From Peromyscus leucopus (lineage: Eukaryota > Chordata > Mammalia > Rodentia > Cricetidae): 64,000 nucleotides of DNA. Where the stretch lies: contig NC_051069.1 in the NCBI RefSeq assembly GCF_004664715.2, forward strand, positions 10,281,501 to 10,345,500. Reading direction: 5' to 3'. Of this stretch, positions 57,421-64,000 are shown one piece after another. The position numbers were made by a program, and so were the translations under genes. Below the pieces are notes generated by a model. That model saw only the letters and a list, made by a program, of their open reading frames with translations, did no database searches and was not told the origin of the DNA. Position 1 is the first letter of the stretch, and the number at the start of each line of letters is the position of its first letter.

Positions 57421-58185
57421 ACCTAGAGGGACAAGGGGCAGAGACGGGTCCTGAGGACTCCGTCCGGGGCCTTAAACTGAGGTCGACGGGGAGCCTCTGC
57501 AAGGTTTTACAAACGCAGATCCATGTGTCTGAGCAGAAGTGCAGGAACTTCCAGCTAGAGGACAGATGGTGAGCGCAGGAGGCAGGCAGCCAAGGCCAAG
57601 GGAAGCAGAAGAAAATGCTGAGGGAGGACAGGAGGAGGGGGGAGGTTGGGCTGCTGCCATGGGGCCAGCAAGACTGTCAGAGCTGGAAGGCTGAGTAGCC
57701 GAGGGAGGCTAGAACGTGGCATGATGGAGATGGGGGCCAGGGGAACTCCTCCCTCTCTCCAGCTCTCTCTCCCTCTCTCTGCCCCACCTCCCTGGCTCCT
57801 TGCTGTAGGACACCTCCTGTCTTCAGTACCCAGGGGGTGCCCACTTCAGTGCGTCTTTCCTGGGAAACTGGAGCCTCCTGCAGGCCAGGAACAAGCCTCC
57901 CTCACTCTGTATGGAGGTGTCCGATACAGGGCTGGGCCAAGGCTGGGCAAGCGAGCATCAAGGCCAGGGAAGCCTCGGGTCTAGAGGACCTGACCCCTTG
58001 CTGTGTGGAGCAGGGACCTGAATCAGATGGCTACTGAGGCAGGCGCTAAAGAAGCCCGCGGAAGGAAGCCTTCTTGGGTGGCTGGAAGCTACCCAGAACC
58101 TCCTAGGTGCCTGCTGGAGAGAGAACAGGAGAGGAGAAGGAGGGGTAGTCACGGGTCTTAAAGAGACAGGTAAACAGATTCCACT
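57421..58185. other. unannotated purine-rich stretch
   Basis: Purine-rich unique sequence. No supported gene. Confidence 0.4.
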
Positions 58186-58189
58186 AGGG

Positions 58190-58345
58190 GATTTCTACCC
58201 TGGGACTCAGGCAGTACCAGGAGAGCCGCACAGAGATGCCATTTGAGCTGGGCTTTGGAGGATGAATGTGAGTTTCGTCCCGCTAAAAACAAGGGATAAA
58301 GGTGTTGGAGGGTGAGCAAAAAGCGTCAGAAAGCTTGGGGGCATG
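58190..58345 (-). mobile_element. L2 relic
   Basis: gagatgccatttgagctggg, ctttggaggatgaatgtgag, then cgctaaaaacaagggataaa follow reversed L2. Confidence 0.5.
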
Positions 58346-59405
58346 AATGCCTCTGAAAGACACTGGAGCTGATGATGGGAACTCTTCTTTACCCCATGAT
58401 TTGTGATGTACAGCCTGGGCTAGCCTGGGCTTGATTTAACACGTAGCTCAATACATGATCCAAGGAACTCAGACTGGAGCCACGTGGATACCACTTCTGT
58501 CTAGGACATGCCCTGAAGTGGAGTGTCCTGGACTCCCAGCCTAAAAGCACAGTGCTGAGAAGAGTGTGGCTAAGTGCTCTGCCCTCCCTGACTGACAGCA
58601 GCCACGTGACTCTCCATGTGCACCTTCCTCCAATGGGCCCCAGCAGTGCCCTTGAAAACACATTTTGCCAACCTCGGGGCCACTGTATCTCCTCCTCCAC
58701 TCCTGGGTTCTCCTTCCGGGTGAACCTCGAGTCCATCTGTGTTCTCTCAAGCGTGGCTCCAAGTGGACCAAACCAAGATAGGCACTGTGGCTGGGGGACA
58801 GGCCTGGTGGTGCTGACAGCGTATCGTGGGAATGCTCACAGCTCTGAGTCCCTCCTTCAGGCTGATCCTGCGCCTGGCACCAGAGGCCTGGGCTTCTCGG
58901 TGAAGTATTCTGCCCATCCAGACCTCGTCTCTTTCTGAGGAGATGAAGATGTGATAGAAGGGGTGAGCCGGCAGGCGTGCGAGGAATCCAGAGTGTCTCC
59001 TCTCTGCCTTTGGAGCCTGTCACAATGGGTCCTGGGGGCTGCAGATTGATGCTCCTAATTACTTTTGGCTCAAGATGACATCAAGCATTTGTCTCATTCC
59101 CAGAGCCCATAACAACAGCAGCCTGTGGGGGAGGTGCCAAGAGGCATGCTGGGTAGCTGAGGATGACAGTCTGGGATCAGAAGTGAGATGGGTGATGGGT
59201 GCTGGTTGCTGGTGTTCTTGGCTGGCCCTCCAATGGTTTCTAGTAGGGTCATAGGGCTGGAGTAGCCTGGCTTAAGGCTCGCCAACTCAAGACCACCTGT
59301 CCCAACATGGTATCTGAATCCTTCTGATAGTGGTCAGTTGCCTGCTGGGAAATGTTTTCATGGGTCTAGTTTACATTTCTTCCACTGGTAGAACATTTAT
59401 TTTGC
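58346..59405. other. unannotated unique stretch
   Basis: Overlapping frames on both strands (160 and 128 codons at 58,541-59,023) without recognisable features. No gene called. Confidence 0.4.
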
Positions 59406-59407
59406 TC

Positions 59408-59408
59408 G

Positions 59409-59461
<53 letters not shown>

Positions 59462-59472
59462 TGTGTGTGTTG
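59408..59472. repeat. (TG)n microsatellite
   Basis: About 30 TG units with one TTTG interruption. Confidence 0.95.
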
Positions 59473-59624
59473 CAGAGAATGAAGCCTGGAGCCCTGTGCA
59501 TACCAGATAAGTATTCTATCATCGAGATGCACCTTATCTTTGTTGTGAGTGTACAGCTGCACACGTTTATGATAGCCTAAAGTCAACACTGGGTGTCTTG
59601 CTCAATCATTCTCTGCCTTTATTA

Positions 59625-59800
59625 GTGTTGTTACTGAGACAGGGTCTCTCACTGAGCCCGGGTTAGATAGACCTGCCTCACACCTGCCCCACACTGGGAT
59701 TACAGGTGTGCACTAACATACCTAGCTGGGGATTTGAACTCAGATCCTCATGCTCGCACGGCAAGCACTTTGCTGACTAAGGCAATCTCCCCAGCTCCTA
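59625..59800 (-). repeat. B4-type SINE
   Basis: gagacagggtctctcactga, gggattacaggtgtgcacta, gatttgaactcagatcctca and gcacggcaagcactttgctg. Confidence 0.75.
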
Positions 59801-59885
59801 TACAACATCCTTGATTTGTACCTGGTGACATTAAATATTTCCTGGAGCTTTACACATACTCGGTAAGCATTCCATCATTGAGATA

Positions 59886-59887
<2 letters not shown>

Positions 59888-59956
<69 letters not shown>

Positions 59957-59966
59957 TGTGTGTGTA
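59888..59966. repeat. (CT)n-(TG)n compound microsatellite
   Basis: About 25 CT units followed by about 13 TG units. Confidence 0.95.
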
Positions 59967-60044
59967 CAAGCGCGTGCATACATGCTTGTGATGGTCAAAA
60001 GTCAACATTGGATCTTTTTGTTGTTGTTCTTGTTTGTTTGTTTT

Positions 60045-60190
60045 GTTTTGTTTCAAGACAGGGTTTCTCTGTGTAGCCCTGGTTGTCCTGGAACTCGCTC
60101 TGTAGACCAGGCTGGCCTTGAACTCACAGAGATCCATCTGCCTCTGCCTCCCAAGTGCTGGGATTAAAGGTATATGCCACCATCACACTT
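60045..60190 (-). repeat. B1 SINE
   Basis: caagacagggtttctctgtg, gaccaggctggccttgaact and gtgctgggattaaaggtata. Confidence 0.92.
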
Positions 60191-60312
60191 GGGTGCCTTT
60201 GTTTTTGTTATTGCTGAGACAGGGTCTCTATTGTGTGCCCCGGCACACACAGGAGGAGAAGGCATAGCTAGAAGTCAGCCAGCTCCCTTCTGCACTCCAC
60301 ACACATGGAAGA

Positions 60313-60698
60313 AACTCAGATACTCTGAACTAAGTGTATGAGTGCACAGATCTGCGGTTGGAGTACCAGGTAAGAGCGGGGTGCCAGAGACGGGATGCAG
60401 TTGGACAGCCGCAGAGAATGAGGTGGGCGTTCCTGGAGCAGGGGTGAGGCAGTAAAGACTTGAGGTCTCACATGACCACACCTGGGAGGGGTCTGGCACA
60501 GAGCCAATGCCTGAGGCTGGAGGCTGCATCTACTCTCCTTAGAGACCTAGTAAGTTGCTCCAAGGCCCCTGGAGACTGTCGGGCATTTATATCCCTCCTA
60601 AGACACATAAGAGGTTCAAAGATGGCAACAGCTGTGGAGGAACCTTGTAGCTCACGGACTCAAGTCCGGCTCTGCCACTATGCCATCCCTTGCATTTG
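60313..60698 (+). other. clean template of the inverted noisy copy
   Basis: Ordinary clean sequence whose reverse complement is found, with raw-read-like errors, at 54,795-55,260. It shows no gene of its own; 60,598-60,690 contains a weak MIR-like phrase (ggctctgccactatgcc). Confidence 0.8.
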
Positions 60699-60703
60699 GG
60701 GCT

Positions 60704-60710
60704 GAAAAAA

Positions 60711-60756
<46 letters not shown>
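60704..60756 (+). repeat. (GAAA)n microsatellite
   Basis: About 12 GAAA units after an A-run. Confidence 0.95.
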
Positions 60757-60757
<1 letters not shown>

Positions 60758-61475
60758 CATGTAAATACAAACAACATCGGGTCTACCGCAAAGCACTTTA
60801 CAGAGATTGGTCACTATGTGACTGTAGTTCTAGTCTACAAGTACAGCTGGGGGAATGGGCAAGCATCCCCCCCTTCCTGTTCGCGCACTTTCCTCCAGAG
60901 CAGGTGGTGCTCATGTGTGGCGTGGGTCTGGTTGTTCCGGCGAACTGCTGTGAAGAAATTCTGGGAGCAAGTGGCACACTTCAGAACCCCAGGAGAGAGT
61001 GAGGTGCCCCAATAACTCGCTCCCTCCTTCCCCCTCCATGGCCGCAGCACCTCCTTGTCTGTCCAAACCGGTTCTGCCCAGGTAGTTGCACGGCTATATT
61101 CAGGCAATTGTAGTTCAAATTCCTGCGGCGGCTGCAGGGTGCAGGTGACCTGGCCCGGATTTCCTCAGCACACCGGCACCTGTCGTCTCCCCCAAAACAG
61201 TGCTGTGGACATTCTTGAGAAGGGTCGGCCCTGTCCCTCCTATAGAGGGCTCCCTGGCTGTCCTTATAACTATACAACGCAAGGTCTGCAAAGGGGCTAC
61301 CAAGAAGCTTGCCACCAAGTGGAGAACCGCAGGCGAATCTGGTGGGCCAACCCGGTCCTATGCCCCTGTCCAAGTCACTTCCCACTCAGGTCCTGTCTCT
61401 TCCGATGTAACGTGGACCACGTTGGCCTCGGGGCGAGCTCATCTCTGAGGACTTAGATCCAAAGGAGTGCTTCCT
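60757..61475. other. unannotated stretch upstream of the CpG island
   Basis: Unique sequence with rising CpG density toward the island. May hold distal promoter elements; no gene supported. Confidence 0.4.
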
Positions 61476-61479
61476 GGCA

Positions 61480-62320
61480 ACCCTGAACTGGTGTGGCAGC
61501 TGTGGGACTCGTAGCGGGTGGACTTTCGGAACCTCCAGGGGGCGACCGGACCTGGGAAGGCATCTCGGCCGCGCGCCGCGCCCGTCCAGCGTGTGACTTC
61601 ACCCAGCGCCCGGAGCCAACGCGGCACAGAGGGCCGGGTTGCCGCCCACGCCCCCGGCCGCAGGTGCCAGCAGCCCAAGGGGGCCGAGCCTGGACGCACC
61701 GGGCTGGGGACCGCCAGGCGTCCGGACTGCGCTCCCGCCTCTGCCTCCGCCTTCTCTTTGTAGCGAGTCCCCGGTCGGTCCTCCCCGCCCCCCGCGCGGC
61801 CCGCCGCCCGCCTTTCTTCCTGCCTCGCCTTCCTGCGGCGCGGCGGCCTCATCTATTATAGATGCTCGGCCGCGGCTGACATCAGCCAGCGGCCTCCCGA
61901 GCGTGCGGTCCCCAGCCCGGCCCAGCAGCCCGCCGCCGCCCGCGCCCGGCCCCGCCGCCCGCTTTCTGCATGACTGTCACAAAGGTAAGCAGCGCAGACC
62001 GTCGCCGCTCTGGGGACCCGCGGGCGTTGCAGCCTCCCGGGCCCCGGCTGAGGGGCGCAGGAAAGGATCGCGCGCACTCTCCGGCTCCCAGGAGTCGCTC
62101 GGCCCCCGGGGAGACTGCAAGATGCCAGGAAGGGATGCTCCTTCGTTGCTGCCCTGGGCGGTGTGGACTACATCCCTGCGCGCCCTGGGACTGCATTTTT
62201 TAACCCTTGTGGAAGATGCTGCAGTTTTAACCCCTGGAGAGCTGCTTCGGGCTGGCGGGTGCACTGGTTGTCTGTCCCTCAGTGTCACGCGCCGTGAGGA
62301 CTGAGGGCCCCCGCATGCTG
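61480..62320 (+). promoter_or_regulatory. CpG island promoter
   Basis: A strongly GC- and CpG-rich block, densest at about 61,540-62,110, unlike anything else in the clean part of the window. It contains a TATA-like TATTATA at 61,854-61,860, a CRE-like TGACATCA at 61,877-61,884, and several GC-box-like CCGCCCG runs. Together with the splice donor at 61,984 this marks a + strand gene start. Long proline/arginine-rich frames across it (up to 221 codons) are typical CpG-island shadows. Confidence 0.8.
61885..61984 (+). other. candidate first exon of an unidentified gene
   Basis: The start is inferred about 25-30 bp after the TATA-like box. The exon ends CACAAAG and is followed by GTAAGC at 61,985-61,990, a near-perfect donor. 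An ATG at 61,970 gives exactly five codons (MTVTK) up to the donor, ending in phase 0, so the exon may carry the start codon or may be wholly 5' UTR. The Kozak context (ctgcATGa) is mediocre. I do not recognise the gene; its other exons lie beyond the window. Confidence 0.4.
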
Positions 62321-63395
62321 ATGATGCAGGGATAGGCTGGCCATCCTGGTCAGGCTCACGAGGGGAGCTGCACCCCACCTGCCCGCTTCTGCTGTGTACC
62401 CCAGGAGCCGGTGCCCCACTCCAAAGCTACCCTGTGGAGGCGCTGCCTGATCCCTGAGTAGCTGCCAGAGATAGGGAAGGTTCTACGCATCAGGGCGGGT
62501 GGGTAGGAGTGGAGCTGGGAAGAGAAGGTGGGTATCCTGGCAGACCCCAGGCTGGAGGAAGTTCTTGGGCTTGTCACAGGAGCCCGGGTTTGTTAAAGAA
62601 CTTTGTGGGATGTCTTCCCTGCCGCCGCCGCTGTAGGAAGCAGAGTTAAGAGGAGAGCCCATTGGGGCAGTGGGATGGGCCCAGAGCTAAGACAGACTTG
62701 ACCTCATCGCTCCAGGAGGGTTAGGCCTACTTTGGGCTTCGGTTTCCTCTTGTGCAATGGGAGAGCGAAAAGATGGGCCTTGGTGGTGATGGAAAAACTA
62801 GAGAAGACAATGAACTGTACTCTTCCCAGGTTCTGTCAGAGGCCAGACCTCACATCCTGGCAGTGGGCTTGGGCCTTGGCATTGCCCGTGGATTTAGTCA
62901 TCCGTACACCTCAGGCCAGACTCTACCATTCCCAACGGCTCACTGGCTCTTACAGCTGGGGAGGTGGAAGCCAAGCAGGACAGGCAGCCTGCTGTGGCCA
63001 GAGTCAGCCGAGACAGCTTATCCATTCTAGATCCTTCTAATAAGCCCCATGCCCCAGTGACATGCTCACTCCAGCTTCAGACCTTGTCATCAGTTCTGGG
63101 ACTCGGGGAGCATTACCAGGAGAATGTGAACTTGAGGGCTGGGCGTGTATACGCCTGTGCTTGGGGTGGTCCGTCAAGCTTGCTGTATCAAGTGGTGGGA
63201 TGCTTGGCGTTTTAAAGTTAATCCAAATGTCGTTAGGCTGAGGGATGGTTATTGAGGTTGTGAATGCCAAAGCTGCGGGCAGGTGGGGTCTGAAGAGTAA
63301 TGCATGAGCCTGGGTGGGGGAGTAAGGGCTGGGACTGGGAATCACAGCACCGAGGCTGACTCAGCAATCCCTCTGTCCATGTAAACAGGTTTGGA
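62321..63395 (+). other. probable first intron, unannotated
   Basis: GC-moderate unique sequence downstream of the candidate donor. No acceptor/exon that I can support. Confidence 0.4.
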
Positions 63396-63399
63396 CAAC

Positions 63400-63560
63400 T
63401 TTTCTCTATTGTTGTATAAGACTCTATTTAATTGAGGAAGAAGCAGAGGCTCAGAGAGGCGAGGTGATGTGCCTAAGGTCACACAGCAAATACGTGGCAG
63501 GCTTAGGATTTACCCTCAAGTCTGCCTCAGTCTCCAGGTGGAGACCTTCCCGTTGCTCAG
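63400..63560 (-). repeat. MIR relic
   Basis: gaggaagaagcagaggctca, gagaggcgaggtgatgtgcc, taaggtcacacagcaaatac and gtggcaggcttaggattta are the reversed MIR core. Confidence 0.75.
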
Positions 63561-63914
63561 TACTATTGAACCCCCGGGACTACTGGACTTCCATGGCAGA
63601 GGGTCACTGCCTGGAGGCCTGGACCCTGGACTGGAATGGAACAGGGAGGTAATGATCACGGGGGCCACTTAGCCCATCTTGCCTTTAGGTACACAAAGAT
63701 TATTCTCTAACACCGCCCTGCCCAGCCCCCCAACAAGCCCTTCTGTGTGTCTCTTGTCTCCTGCTCAAACCAATGTGGCTTTGGCTTAAGCCAGATCAGA
63801 GGATTAAATAAAATCCCCACTTTAACCCTGTCTTTTCTCTCCGCACTAGTGCTGTACAGCACAGGCCCACTCCTGTAAGGCACAGGGAGGCCGGCTGCAC
63901 GTGGCCCTGAGACT

Positions 63915-64000
63915 TAGAAGGCATGGCCTCTAGTGCTAGATGGACCACTAACAGGAGATATGACCTTGGACCCGTCGTCTCTCTCCTCAGGCCTCTGGCA
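63915..64000 (+). repeat. MIR relic, cut by window end
   Basis: agatatgaccttggacccgt, then ctctctcctcaggcctctgg, matching the forward MIR core (gtgaccttgggcaagt... cctcag). Confidence 0.5.

Noticed and set aside
57285..57572. 95-codon glutamate/leucine-rich frame resembling a coiled coil
   Set aside because: It begins in an L2-like phrase (gcttcctggaagagg), and similar frames occur in many L2 copies; no splice or start evidence.
54795..60698. Genuine recent inverted duplication forming a large palindrome
   Set aside because: Differences between arms are mainly single-base indels confined to one arm and its noisy surroundings. Kept only as an alternative to be tested.
61639..62304. 221-codon proline/arginine/alanine-rich frame
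   Set aside because: CpG islands lack stop codons by composition, and the frame runs through the TATA-like box and the splice donor.

Overview
This is nuclear genomic DNA from a muroid rodent, probably a cricetid (Peromyscus-, vole- or hamster-like). Evidence: dense B1, B2/B3 and B4 SINEs on both strands; rodent L1 3' sequence; many copies of an hAT-like repeat that I recall as URR1; long TG, CT and GATA microsatellites; and at least three B1 copies of a subfamily with a shifted block after the left body, which I associate with cricetids. Ancient mammalian repeats (MIR, L2, MaLR-type LTR, old hAT relics) form the background. No open reading frame in the window is convincingly a protein-coding gene; nearly all are chance frames over microsatellites, G-runs, SINEs or a CpG island.

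Layout. 0-2 kb: one possible splice acceptor/micro-exon at 198-226, then AT-rich unique sequence. 2-5 kb: an intact solo ERVK-type LTR (2,378-2,790, perfect 6-bp target duplication), then a G-run minisatellite (3.9-4.46 kb). 5-20 kb: SINEs, microsatellites and old L1 sequence on the minus strand. 18.9-20.4 kb: a 47-bp tandem array and a repeat nested three deep. 22-31 kb: hAT-type elements, several inserted into SINEs. 31-48 kb: sparser repeats with much unique, fairly GC-rich DNA that looks intronic or intergenic. 56.5-61.4 kb: SINEs, microsatellites and L2 relics. 61.48-62.3 kb: a CpG island with a TATA-like box, a CRE-like site and a consensus splice donor at 61,984/61,985, the best evidence of a gene (first exon on the + strand; the rest lies beyond the window). 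62.3-64 kb: its probable first intron, with MIR relics.

The main anomaly is 48.69-56.52 kb. Here the sequence loses mammalian CpG depletion, SINEs are recognisable only through many single-base insertions and deletions, and one part (54,795-55,260) is a noisy inverted copy of clean sequence at 60,313-60,698. Weaker inverted similarities point to the CpG island. The simplest reading is an unpolished long-read patch, at least partly a fold-back read, placed beside its own template. It should not be annotated as biology until checked.
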